Positions 9,000 to 17,308 of a stretch of DNA of 39,840 bases are shown one piece after another. This stretch comes from Thermoleophilia bacterium (lineage in GTDB: Bacteria; Actinomycetota; Thermoleophilia; Gaiellales; JAICJC01), in the NCBI GenBank assembly GCA_025928655.1, contig JAICJC010000018.1, positions 1 through 39,840 on the forward strand, written 5' to 3'. The notes beneath the pieces were generated by a model that ran no database searches, was not told where the DNA came from, and saw nothing but the letters and a program-made list of their open reading frames with translations. Every line of letters starts with the position of its first letter. The first letter of the stretch is position 1. A program made the position numbers and the translations under genes.

Positions 9000-9500
9000 A
9001 TGCCCGTCACCGGCACAGTCAAGGGCTTCGCGGTCACGTTCCGGCACCTGTTCCGGAAGCCCGTCACGCAGCAGTACCCCGAGTACAAGCGGCCGGTGTA
9101 CCCCCGCTTCCGCGGCCGTCACCGGCTGCACCGGCACGAGAACGGTCTCGAGAAGTGCGTCGGCTGCTCGCTGTGCGCCGCCGCCTGCCCGGCCGACTGC
9201 ATTCGCGTTGTCGCCGCCGAGAACACCGAAGAGGAGCGCTACTCGGCCGGCGAGCGCTACGCCCGCATCTACGAGATCAACATGAGCCGCTGCATCTTCT
9301 GCGGCTACTGCGAGATCGCCTGTCCGTTCGACGCGATCACGCTCGGCCACGACTACGAGCTGGCCGAGATGTCGCGCGAAGCGATGGTCTACGACAAGGA
9401 CATGCTGCTCGAGCCGATGCACCCGAGCCGCACGACGCCCGTCGCGCCCCGGGATCCGTTCGACGTGGTGGAGCCGGCGGGCGACGGAGGGGCGGCGTGA
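9000..9500 (+). CDS. nuoI: NADH-quinone oxidoreductase subunit I
   Basis: The TYKY-type ferredoxin subunit of 166 residues, holding clusters N6a and N6b that relay electrons to N2. Two CxxCxxCxxxC sets are visible: C53, C56, C59, C63 (CVGCSLCAAACP) and C98, C101, C104, C108 (CIFCGYCEIACP). An extra C67 follows the first set. The basic N-terminus lies against the membrane in this family. ATG at 9000 is preceded by GAGGAC as a weak ribosome-binding site in the 12-nt gap after nuoH. Confidence 0.96.
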   Translation: MPVTGTVKGFAVTFRHLFRKPVTQQYPEYKRPVYPRFRGRHRLHRHENGLEKCVGCSLCAAACPADCIRVVAAENTEEERYSAGERYARIYEINMSRCIFCGYCEIACPFDAITLGHDYELAEMSREAMVYDKDMLLEPMHPSRTTPVAPRDPFDVVEPAGDGGAA

Positions 9501-10138
9501 CCTACGACATCGTCTTCGTCGTCGCGTCCGTCGTCGCGATCGTCGCCGCGCTCATGGTCGTGCTCTCCGGCAACCCGTTCATCTCCTCGCTCGCGCTGAT
9601 CGGGAACCTGATCGCGCTCGCGACCTTCTACCTGCTGCTGCAGTCCGACTTTCTGGCGGCGGCACAGGTGATCGTGTACGCGGGCGCGGTGATGATCATG
9701 TTCCTGTTCGTCACCGCCTACCTGGGCGGGCGCGCCGATGAGCCGACCCGGCAGCGGCCGATCTGGCAGACGCTGGCGGCCCTGGTCGCGGCCGCCGGGA
9801 TCGCGGCCGAGATCGTGTTCGGCGTCACGCGCGAGAGCTTCCTGCACGGCCCCGTCGTGAGCGACGCGTTCGGCGCCCCGCAGGCGATCGCCGGGAGGTT
9901 CCTGGGCCGCTACCTGCTCGCCTTCGAGGGCACCTCGCTGCTGCTCCTGATCGCCGCCGTCGGCGGGGTCGTGCTCGCCACCCGCCGGCCCGCGCCGCGC
10001 GGCGCCGACGAGCCGGGCGCGTTCGAGGTCGAGCGGCCTCAGCGGGTGCGCTCGCTGCAGTCCTCGGTGATGCAGGCGGAGACCGCGTTCGAGGTCGTGC
10101 GCACCGGCGCCCGAGCCGACGAGAAGGACGAGGCCTGA
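9497..10138 (+). CDS. nuoJ: NADH-quinone oxidoreductase subunit J
   Basis: A membrane-arm subunit of complex I, 213 residues. About five hydrophobic segments are visible, at roughly 3-24, 28-50, 52-74, 90-110 and 140-165. The family pattern of the third helix, AQVIVYAGAVMIMFLFV, is present and includes the pi-bulge region thought to rotate during coupling. A charged C-terminal tail of about 45 residues has no recognised motif. GTG at 9497 overlaps the nuoI stop, and the stop overlaps the nuoK ATG. Confidence 0.94.
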   Translation: MTYDIVFVVASVVAIVAALMVVLSGNPFISSLALIGNLIALATFYLLLQSDFLAAAQVIVYAGAVMIMFLFVTAYLGGRADEPTRQRPIWQTLAALVAAAGIAAEIVFGVTRESFLHGPVVSDAFGAPQAIAGRFLGRYLLAFEGTSLLLLIAAVGGVVLATRRPAPRGADEPGAFEVERPQRVRSLQSSVMQAETAFEVVRTGARADEKDEA

Positions 10139-10443
10139 TGCACGTCGGGGTGGAGTGGTTCGTCTCGGTCTCCGCGATCCTGTTCGGGATCGGCCTCTAC
10201 GGCGTCTTCACCCGCCGCAGCCCCCTCATCCTGCTGCTGTCGGTCGAGATCATGCTGAACGCGTGCAACCTGGCGCTGATCTCCTTCTCCCGCTACGTGG
10301 GTGAGCAGTCCGGCCAGGTGTTCGCGCTCGTCGTCATGGCGGTGGCCGCGTCCGAGGTCGTCGTCGGGCTCGGGCTCGTCGTGGCCATCGCGCGGCGCAA
10401 GGGCGACCTCGACGTCGACCGGCTGACGGGGCTGCGCAACTGA
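10138..10443 (+). CDS. nuoK: NADH-quinone oxidoreductase subunit K
   Basis: A small membrane subunit of 101 residues with three helices. The conserved glutamates of the proton path are present in VEIMLNACNLAL and in AASEVVVGLGLVVA, one each in helices two and three. ATG at 10138 shares one base with the nuoJ stop, and the stop shares one base with the nuoL ATG, so the three genes should be translated together. Confidence 0.95.
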   Translation: MHVGVEWFVSVSAILFGIGLYGVFTRRSPLILLLSVEIMLNACNLALISFSRYVGEQSGQVFALVVMAVAASEVVVGLGLVVAIARRKGDLDVDRLTGLRN

Positions 10444-12341
10444 TGGAGACGCTCGCCTGGATCTGCCTGTTCGCGCCGCTGGCCGGCGTGGCGACGCTCA
10501 CCGTGGCCGGCTCCCGGATCTCGCGCGGGGCGGCGGCGTGGGTGGGCACCCTGTTCGCGTTCGTGGCCTTCGCGGCCGCGATCGGCGAGCTGATCGGGAT
10601 GCTGGGCGAGGGCGCCTCCCAGCGGGCGCACACCTACACGGCCTGGACCTGGGCCGGGTCGGGGACGTTCCACGTGCCGCTCGGGGTGCTGATCGACCCG
10701 CTCTCGGTGACCGAGATGCTGGTCGTCGCCGGGGTCGGCGCCGTGATCGTCATGTACTCGATCGGCTACCTGCACGGCGATGTCAAGGAGCGGCGCTTCT
10801 TCGTCTACATGGATTTCTTCCTGTTCTCGATGCTGCTCCTCGTCATGGCGGACAACTTCGTGCTGCTGCTGGCAGGCTGGGGCCTCGTCGGGCTCTCGTC
10901 CTACCTCCTGATCGGGTTCTGGCACGAGCGGCCCGAGCCGGTGGCGGCGGCCAAGAAGGCCTTCGTGATGAACGCGATGGGCGACGTCGGGATCGCGGTC
11001 GCGATCTTCTTCATGGTCCGCGACCTCGGAACGACGGACTTCGGCTCGGTGTTCTCGTCCGCCTCGCAGCACTGGGCGAAGGGGTCGCCCATCGCGAACT
11101 GGGTCGCGCTCGGGCTCCTGCTCGGCGCCGTCGCGAAATCCGCCCAGATCCCGCTCCACACCTGGCTCCCGGACGCGATGGAGGGCCCGACTCCCGTCTC
11201 CGCCCTGATCCACGCCGCCACGATGGTGACCGCCGGCGTCTACCTGGTCGCCCGCTGCCACGTGCTGTTCGTGAACGCGCCGGACATCCAGGCCCTGGTG
11301 GCCCTGCTCGGCGTCGCCACGCTGCTCATGGCCGGCGTGATCGCGCTCGTCCAGACCGATATCAAGCGGATCATCGCCTACTCGACGATGAGCCAGATCG
11401 GGTACATGTTCACCGCGGTCGGGATCGGGGCGTACTCGGCCGGCATGTTCCACCTGCTGACCCACGCCTTCTTCAAGGGTCTGCTCTTCCTGGGCGCCGG
11501 CGTCGTCATCCACGCCCTCGGAGGGGAGCAGGACGTGCGCCGGATGGGCGGGCTCGGAGCCGCCCTGCCGAAGACGAAGTGGTTCATGTGGATCGGCACC
11601 GTCGCCCTGATCGGCTTCTGGCCGCTGTCCAAGGACGGGATCCTCGCGAGCGGCCTCGAGAAGGGCGGGACGGCCGCGACGATCGTCTGGGTCGGCGGGC
11701 TGGCGGGCGCCTTCCTGACCGGCATCTACGCCACACGGCTGATGCGGCTCACGTTCTACGGCGAGCGCTCCCGGTACGCGGCCGAGCACCTCCACAGCGG
11801 CCACGGCGAGGGCCCCTGGGTGATGATGCTGCCGGTCGCGGTGCTCGCGATCGGGACGCTCCTGTCCGGCTTCCTCGCCATCGGGTTCGGCGTCAACCAG
11901 ACCTTCGGCGACTGGCTCGCGAACGCGGCCCCGACGATCGAGCCCTCGACCTCCGAGGACGTCGTGACCACGGCCATCGCCTGGGCGCTGGGGGCGGCCG
12001 GCGGGGTTCTGGCCTGGCGGGCGTACGCGCAGCCGGGCCTGCTCGAGCGGCTCAAGCGCCCGTTCGGCCGCACGCCGGCGATCGCCGAGCACAAGTTCTA
12101 CTGGGACGAACTCTACGACACGATCGCGTACATCCCGGCGGCGGCGCTCGCCGTGAGCATCTACCGCTTCATCGAGCGCTGGGTCGTCTGGGGCACCGTC
12201 GACCTGGTCGCCTTCCTCGTGCGCATGCTCGCCCGCGGCACCGCGGACGCCCAGACCGGCGTCGTCCGCCAGTACGCCACGGTGCTCGTTGCCGGGGCGG
12301 CCGTGCTCGGCGTGTACTTCCTGTCGAGGGCGACGCTGTGA
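10443..12341 (+). CDS. nuoL: NADH-quinone oxidoreductase subunit L (antiporter-like)
   Basis: The distal proton-pumping subunit, 632 residues with about sixteen membrane segments. The Mrp-antiporter core is clear: GWGLVGLSSYLLIGFW, then LHTWLPDAMEGPTPVSAL followed by IHAATMVTAGVYL, and the key lysine helix region QTDIKRIIAYSTMSQIGYM. The C-terminal part (about 530-632) contains the long lateral helix and the final anchoring helix. It shares one base with nuoK upstream and overlaps nuoM by 4 nt. Confidence 0.96.
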   Translation: METLAWICLFAPLAGVATLTVAGSRISRGAAAWVGTLFAFVAFAAAIGELIGMLGEGASQRAHTYTAWTWAGSGTFHVPLGVLIDPLSVTEMLVVAGVGAVIVMYSIGYLHGDVKERRFFVYMDFFLFSMLLLVMADNFVLLLAGWGLVGLSSYLLIGFWHERPEPVAAAKKAFVMNAMGDVGIAVAIFFMVRDLGTTDFGSVFSSASQHWAKGSPIANWVALGLLLGAVAKSAQIPLHTWLPDAMEGPTPVSALIHAATMVTAGVYLVARCHVLFVNAPDIQALVALLGVATLLMAGVIALVQTDIKRIIAYSTMSQIGYMFTAVGIGAYSAGMFHLLTHAFFKGLLFLGAGVVIHALGGEQDVRRMGGLGAALPKTKWFMWIGTVALIGFWPLSKDGILASGLEKGGTAATIVWVGGLAGAFLTGIYATRLMRLTFYGERSRYAAEHLHSGHGEGPWVMMLPVAVLAIGTLLSGFLAIGFGVNQTFGDWLANAAPTIEPSTSEDVVTTAIAWALGAAGGVLAWRAYAQPGLLERLKRPFGRTPAIAEHKFYWDELYDTIAYIPAAALAVSIYRFIERWVVWGTVDLVAFLVRMLARGTADAQTGVVRQYATVLVAGAAVLGVYFLSRATL

Positions 12342-13795
12342 CCACCGCGCTGATCTTCCTGCCCCTGGCCGGATGCGTCGTGGTCGGCCTGCTGCCGCTG
12401 CCCCGGCGCGGGACCGAGCTGCTGGCGCTCGCCGTCGCCCTGGCCGAGGCCGTGCTGGGCGCGATCGCCCTGGTCGGGTTCGACGTCGGGGGCGGCGTGC
12501 AGTTCGCCCAGAACACGCGCTGGATCTCGGACTTCGGCGCCGGCGTGCCCGTCCGCTACCACGTCGGCATGGGCGGCCTCTCCCTGTTCATGGTGCTGCT
12601 CACGGCCGTCGGGATCGCCGCGGCGATCGGGGCGGCGATGGTGGCCGGGCGCGAGCGCGTGCGCGTCTACCTGGCGCTGATGCTCCTGCTCGAGTTCGCG
12701 CTCGTCCTGCTGTTCACCGCCCAGGAGCTCGTCCTCTTCTACCTCGGGTGGGAGGCGATGATGATCCCGCTCTACGTGCTCATGGGCACATGGGGCGGCG
12801 AGGGCCGGCGCCGGGCGACGATCCAGTTCGTCGTCTACACGATGATCGGGTCACTGCTCATGCTGGTGGCGATCGCCGTGCTCGGCGTCTCGGCGCACAC
12901 GTTCGAGCTCTCCGCGCTCACGTCCCACCCGCACGAGTCGACCTGGCTCTTCCTGGCCTTCGCCGCCGCCTTCTGCATCAAGGCCCCGCTATTCCCGCTG
13001 CACGGGTGGCTGCCGAGCGCCTACCGCGAGTCGACGATCGAGGTGACGGCGCTGCTCTCCGGGGTGATCTCCAAGGCCGGGGCGTACGGGCTGATCGTGT
13101 TCGCCGTCCCGCTCTTCCCGTCGGTGGCCCACGACTGGCGCTGGCTGTTTCTGGGCCTCGGCCTGGCCGGCCTCATCTACGGCGCGGTAGTGGCCTTCCG
13201 CCAGGAGGACGCGCGCGGCGTCGTCGCCTACTCGAGCCTCAGCCAGATGAACCTGATCATCATCGGGATCTTCGCCTTCAACTCGAACGGCGTGACGGGC
13301 GCGATCTTCCAGATGGTGAACCACGGCGTCGTCTCGGTGGCCGCGTTCCTGCTCATCGGCCTGGTGGAGCTGCGGGCCGGCACTGACCGCTTCCGCGTGC
13401 TCGGCGGGCTCGCGAACGGCCGCCCGGTGCTCTCCACCGTATTCCTGATCGCGGCCCTGTGGGCGCTGGCGGTGCCCGGCTCGAGCATCTTCGTCTCCGA
13501 GCTCTACATCCTGATCGGCGCGTTCCAGCAGCAGGCCGTGCTCGGCGGCGTGGCGGCGGTCGGGATCGTGCTCGCCGCCATGTACATGCTGCGCTGGTAC
13601 TCCGCCCTCGCGCACGAGGGCGACGGCGAGAAGGTGTCCCCCGAGACGCCCGACCTGCGCATCGGCGAGCTCGCGATCGCGGTGCCGCTGCTCCTGATCC
13701 TGTTCGCGCTGACGGCCTACCCGTGGGGCGTCATGCAGCGGGTGACGACGTCCCAGGTGGCGTTCGACACCCCGGCCAAGGTGCAGCACCTGTGA
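12338..13795 (+). CDS. nuoM: NADH-quinone oxidoreductase subunit M (antiporter-like)
   Basis: The middle antiporter-like proton-pumping subunit, 485 residues with about fourteen helices. Family features are YLGWEAMMIPLYVLMG with the conserved glutamate in the fifth helix, KAPLFPLHGWLPSAYRES, and AYSSLSQMNLIIIG. GTG at 12338 lies across the nuoL stop (GTGA). The long open frame upstream of this start is a shadow of nuoL. The stop overlaps the nuoN GTG by 4 nt. Confidence 0.95.
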   Translation: MTTALIFLPLAGCVVVGLLPLPRRGTELLALAVALAEAVLGAIALVGFDVGGGVQFAQNTRWISDFGAGVPVRYHVGMGGLSLFMVLLTAVGIAAAIGAAMVAGRERVRVYLALMLLLEFALVLLFTAQELVLFYLGWEAMMIPLYVLMGTWGGEGRRRATIQFVVYTMIGSLLMLVAIAVLGVSAHTFELSALTSHPHESTWLFLAFAAAFCIKAPLFPLHGWLPSAYRESTIEVTALLSGVISKAGAYGLIVFAVPLFPSVAHDWRWLFLGLGLAGLIYGAVVAFRQEDARGVVAYSSLSQMNLIIIGIFAFNSNGVTGAIFQMVNHGVVSVAAFLLIGLVELRAGTDRFRVLGGLANGRPVLSTVFLIAALWALAVPGSSIFVSELYILIGAFQQQAVLGGVAAVGIVLAAMYMLRWYSALAHEGDGEKVSPETPDLRIGELAIAVPLLLILFALTAYPWGVMQRVTTSQVAFDTPAKVQHL

Positions 13796-15246
13796 TCCAG
13801 ACCATCCCCGTCTCGTTCTCCGCGATCGCCCCCGAGATCATCCTGCTCGGCACCGCCGCCGCCCTGCTCCTGTTCGCGATCTTCCTGCCCGACGAGCTCG
13901 CGCGGCGGCTGTCGGCCGGCGCGACCGTGATCGCGCTCGCGGCCGCCACCGCGTACGCGGCCACCCAGTTCCACGACGGCGCCCGCGCCCCGTTCGACCA
14001 CACGCTGCGGATCGACGCCTTCGGCCAGGGCGGGCGGATGCTCGTCTTCGTCGCGGCGATCGCGGCCGTCGCGTTCTCGTGGGGCATGGGCAACCTGCGC
14101 GAGCGCAGCGTCGAGTACCACGCGCTGCTCCTGACCGCCGCGGCGGGCATGTCGCTCCTGTGCGTCTCGAACAGCTTCGTGACCGCGTTCGTGGCGCTCG
14201 AGCTCTTCTCGCTCGCGCTCTACATCCTGGTCGCGATCGAGACCGACGACCTGCTGTCCCTCGAGGGCGGGCTGAAGTACCTCATCATCGGGTCGGTGGG
14301 AGCGGCCTTCCTGCTCTACGGGGCGGCGCTCACGTACGGGGCCAGCGGGCAGCTCGAGTTCGACCGCATCCGGGCCGGCCTCGCGACCGGCGACCATCAC
14401 AACGTGCTCGTGCTGATGGGGCTGACCCTGGTGATCGTGGGGCTGGGGTTCAAGGCGAACGCCGCGCCGTTCCACATGTGGACGCCGGACGCCTACGAGG
14501 GCGCGCCGACGGCGGTGACCGCCTTCATGTCCGCCGCGACGAAGGTGGTGGCGCTCGTGTTCGCGCTGCGGGTGCTCGTGACCGCCTACCCGCGCCAGTC
14601 CGACGTGTGGCAGATCGGCCTGGCCGGGATCATCATCGTCTCGTTCGCCGTCGGGAACCTGGCCGCGCTGCGGCAGGCGAACGTGAAGCGCATGCTGGCG
14701 TACTCCACGGTCGGCCACTCCGGCTTCCTGCTGACGGCGGTCGCCGCCCACAGCGCCCTCGGCACGCGGGCGCTGCTCTACTACCTGACCGTCTACGGCG
14801 CCATGAACCTGGGCGCATTCGGGATCGTCGCCGTGCGCGAGCGCGAGCTCGGGCGCCCGGTGCTGATCGCCGACTTCGCAGGCTGGGGCTACCGCCGTCC
14901 GGCGCTCGGGATCGGGATGCTGATCTGCATGCTCTCGCTGGCCGGCTTCCCACCAACCGGAGGCTTCCTGGGCAAGCTCTACATCTTCTCCGCCGCCGTC
15001 GACAACGACCAGACGTACCTCGCCATCGCCGGGGTGATCGCCACGATGGTCGGTCTCGTCTACTACCTGCGGATCCCGTTCGCGCTCTACGACCGCGACG
15101 TCGAGGCGCCGGCGATCAGCTCCCATCCCGGCTTCGGCCTCACCGCGAGCGTGGCCGGCCTGGCCGCCCTGGCGGCGCTCGTGCTCGGCTTCATCCCGAC
15201 GCCCCTGATCGACCTGGCGCGCACCGCGTCCGGCTCGCTGTTCTAG
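13792..15246 (+). CDS. nuoN: NADH-quinone oxidoreductase subunit N (antiporter-like)
   Basis: The third antiporter-like proton-pumping subunit, 484 residues with about fourteen helices. Visible features are FVALELFSLALYILVA with the conserved glutamate, FKANAAPFHMWTPDAYEGAP, KRMLAYSTVGHSGFLL and SLAGFPPTGGFLGKLYIF. It is the last gene of the 14-subunit operon; a strong palindromic hairpin follows 24 nt after the stop. GTG at 13792 overlaps the end of nuoM. Confidence 0.95.
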   Translation: MIQTIPVSFSAIAPEIILLGTAAALLLFAIFLPDELARRLSAGATVIALAAATAYAATQFHDGARAPFDHTLRIDAFGQGGRMLVFVAAIAAVAFSWGMGNLRERSVEYHALLLTAAAGMSLLCVSNSFVTAFVALELFSLALYILVAIETDDLLSLEGGLKYLIIGSVGAAFLLYGAALTYGASGQLEFDRIRAGLATGDHHNVLVLMGLTLVIVGLGFKANAAPFHMWTPDAYEGAPTAVTAFMSAATKVVALVFALRVLVTAYPRQSDVWQIGLAGIIIVSFAVGNLAALRQANVKRMLAYSTVGHSGFLLTAVAAHSALGTRALLYYLTVYGAMNLGAFGIVAVRERELGRPVLIADFAGWGYRRPALGIGMLICMLSLAGFPPTGGFLGKLYIFSAAVDNDQTYLAIAGVIATMVGLVYYLRIPFALYDRDVEAPAISSHPGFGLTASVAGLAALAALVLGFIPTPLIDLARTASGSLF

Positions 15247-15270
15247 ACGCAGAGCCGAGGGGCCACTGCA

Positions 15271-15303
15271 CCCGCCAAACGGGGTCAGACCCCTTTTGGC
15301 GGG
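15271..15303 (+). terminator. Palindromic repeat hairpin after nuoN, probable terminator
   Basis: Outer arms CCCGCCAAA (15271-15279) and TTTGGCGGG (15295-15303) enclose the 13-bp core GGGGTC-A-GACCCC (15281-15293). One mismatch (C/T) interrupts an otherwise continuous stem. It stands at the end of the nuo operon and could end transcription, although no U-tract follows. It belongs to the same repeat family as 5660-5688 but is inverted relative to it. Confidence 0.6.
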
Positions 15304-15308
15304 TCGGA

Positions 15309-15322
15309 CGAACATATGTTCG
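15309..15322 (+). promoter_or_regulatory. LexA (SOS) operator
   Basis: A perfect 14-bp palindrome, CGAACATATGTTCG. It matches the Gram-positive/mycobacterial LexA consensus CGAAC-N4-GTTCG with no mismatch. It fills the space directly upstream of the -10 box at 15324-15329, a position where bound repressor would block RNA polymerase. Confidence 0.85.
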
Positions 15323-15323
15323 C

Positions 15324-15329
15324 TATGAT
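15324..15329 (+). promoter_or_regulatory. -10 box of the radical SAM gene
   Basis: TATGAT, close to the sigma-70 consensus, one base after the LexA palindrome and 6 nt before the ATG. The message would be leaderless. Confidence 0.6.
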
Positions 15330-15335
15330 GCGCCG

Positions 15336-16274
15336 ATGGACGAGGCGCAGCTGCCGCTCTTCCCGGAGCCAGACGGCATGGGCGACGGGCGCGCCCTGCG
15401 CGACGTCGAGTACATCCACACGCGCGCGAAGAAGATCATCAACCGCGTCCCCGAGGCGTCGCGGATGCCGTTCCGCTACACGATCAACGCCTACCGGGGC
15501 TGCTCCCACGCGTGCACCTACTGTTTCGCCCGGCCCACGCACACGTACCTGGGCATGGACGCCGGCACGGACTTCGAGCGCCGCATCGTCGTCAAGGTGA
15601 ACGCCGTCGAGCGGCTGGCCGCCGAGCTGCGCGACCCGCGCTGGGGCGGCGACCACATCGCCATGGGCACGAACACCGACCCCTACCAGCCGGCCGAGGG
15701 CCGCTACCGGCTCACGCGAGGCCTGATCGAGGCGCTCATCGCGGCCGGCAACGAGTTCTCAATCCTGACGAAGTCGCCGATGATCATGCGGGACATCGAC
15801 CTGCTGGCCGACGCCGCCCGGGCCGGGCTCGTCCGCTGCAACCTCTCGATCGGGACGCTCGACACGGGGACCTGGCACGCGAGCGAGCCCGGCACGCCGC
15901 CGCCGCAGCGGCGGGTCGAGGCGGTCGGCCGCCTGAACGCCGCCGGCATCCCCTGCGGCGTCCTGGTCGCCCCGGTGCTGCCCGGCATCTCGGACTCGCC
16001 CGAGCAGCTGACCGAGGTCGTCGAGGCGTGCGTCGAGGCCGGCGCCGTCTCGATCAGCGCCATCCTGCTGCACCTGCGCCCCGGCGTGCGCGAGGTCTTC
16101 ATGCCCTGGCTCGGGGAGTACCGTCCCGACCTGGTGCAGCGCTACGGCGAGCTCTACCCGTCCTCGTACGCGTCGCCTGGCGCCCGGGCGCGGCTGGCGA
16201 GCCAGGTCGACGAGATCGTCGACCGGGCGGGCGGCAGGGCCGTCCCGCCGTCGCGCACGCGCGAGGCTGCCTGA
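15336..16274 (+). CDS. Radical SAM protein, Rv2578c/SplB-like family, SOS-controlled
   Basis: A 312-residue radical S-adenosylmethionine enzyme. The iron-sulphur motif CxxxCxxC is at C56, C60 and C63 (CSHACTYC), preceded by INAYRGC. Downstream, MGTNTDPYQPAE and FSILTKSP are features of the group annotated in mycobacteria as Rv2578c-like and distantly related to spore photoproduct lyase. The substrate is unknown to me. A perfect LexA box overlapping the promoter makes a role in the DNA-damage response likely, for example direct repair of a DNA lesion, but the reaction is not shown by the sequence. The ATG at 15336 lies 6 nt after the -10 box with no ribosome-binding site. Confidence 0.88.
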   Translation: MDEAQLPLFPEPDGMGDGRALRDVEYIHTRAKKIINRVPEASRMPFRYTINAYRGCSHACTYCFARPTHTYLGMDAGTDFERRIVVKVNAVERLAAELRDPRWGGDHIAMGTNTDPYQPAEGRYRLTRGLIEALIAAGNEFSILTKSPMIMRDIDLLADAARAGLVRCNLSIGTLDTGTWHASEPGTPPPQRRVEAVGRLNAAGIPCGVLVAPVLPGISDSPEQLTEVVEACVEAGAVSISAILLHLRPGVREVFMPWLGEYRPDLVQRYGELYPSSYASPGARARLASQVDEIVDRAGGRAVPPSRTREAA

Positions 16275-16287
16275 CGCCCCCACCGCC

Positions 16288-16760
16288 TCACACCTGGGAT
16301 CTGAGCACGGCGACTCGCGGCCGGGCGAGGAGGGGTCGAAGCCGCGCTCGATCAGCCAGCGGGCCGCCCCTAGGCTCCGCACCGACCACCATCCGCGGAT
16401 CACGTCGAGATCGACATCGGTGCCGTAGCCGGCGACGACGTCGCCCAGGCGCTCCTCATGTCCGAGGGTCAGGGTGGCGAGGTCGTACATCGCATCACCC
16501 GGGCCCGCCTCGGACCAGTCGATCACCCCCGTGATCTCGTCACCGTCGACGAACACGTGGGAGACCTGCAGCCGCGCGGCGGCGCCCGCCGCGGCCCACG
16601 CGGCAGCGGACGCGGTCGAAGGCTCCCCGAGGCGGCCAAGTGACGTCCCCGAGACGGCGGCGAGCGCGACCACCGGCGGCCGCCGCCACAGAACCTCCGG
16701 AACCGGGATCGGTGCCACCGCCATCGCCTCGACCTCGACGTCTTCCACGCCGGCCATCAT
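16288..16760 (-). pseudogene. Aminoglycoside phosphotransferase-like remnant (APH family)
   Basis: The minus strand encodes pieces of an APH/choline-kinase-fold protein. PVPEVLWRRPPVVALAAV and the following GTSLGRLGEPSTASAAAW match the N-lobe and hinge, and QVSHVFVDGDEITGVIDWSEAGPGD matches the second half of the catalytic region. Between them (about 16565-16580) roughly 100 residues are missing, including the expected catalytic HGD loop. The ATP-binding start of the N-lobe is also absent. At the 3' end (about 16313-16316) the frame changes: adding one base would restore VAVLRSQV and a TGA at 16288-16290, which I think is the family's usual end. The catalytic loss makes it a pseudogene even if the frameshift is a sequencing error. 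Confidence 0.7.
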
Positions 16761-16793
16761 CGCAGGGATGCCCGCGGCGCTCGTGACGGAGCA

Positions 16794-17210
16794 CTAGACC
16801 CGGCGCGTGAGCCGGGCGACGCCGGCGTCGCGCAGATGCCACAACTCGTCCAGGTGCTCGCGCCCGAGCGAGGCGATCGCGGCCGTCCCCGAAACGGCCA
16901 GGGCCAGCCACGCGAGCTTGACCACCGCCGACGGGGTCGCCCCGGAGACGACGTCCGGGAACCGAAGGCTCGTGCCCCCCAGCGTGAGCAGGGCGGCGAC
17001 CGCGCAGGCGCCGAGCTCGAACACCGCCCATTCGGACGGCTCGTCGACCACCGTGAGGTACGCGGCGAAGGCCGCGCCGAGCATCGCGGCGGTCGCGACC
17101 ATCGCGATGTAGAAGCCGGTCAGGGCCGGGCCGAGCAGCGCGGCCACGAGCGCGGCGGCGGCGATCGCGGCGACGCGTGCGGGGGTGACGTGGCGCGGAA
17201 GCGTGGGCAT
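16794..17210 (-). CDS. Small integral membrane protein, unknown function
   Basis: 138 residues with four hydrophobic segments, near 13-30, 33-52, 63-80 and 92-112. A charged C-terminal tail contains GREHLDELWHLRDAG. I do not recognise the family and no catalytic motif is visible. ATG at 17208-17210 has no clear ribosome-binding site. It is divergent from the PRC-barrel gene, with under 100 bases between them, and its stop is 33 nt from the start of the APH remnant. Confidence 0.6.
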   Translation of the reverse strand: MPTLPRHVTPARVAAIAAAALVAALLGPALTGFYIAMVATAAMLGAAFAAYLTVVDEPSEWAVFELGACAVAALLTLGGTSLRFPDVVSGATPSAVVKLAWLALAVSGTAAIASLGREHLDELWHLRDAGVARLTRRV

Positions 17211-17308
17211 CGTGCCACCTGAGTTCTGGCCGGGCCCGGCGTCTCCTTCCCGATCGTCCGGTAGGGATGATGCCCGGGCGCCCTGTGCCGGGGACGCTCC
17301 GTGCGGCC

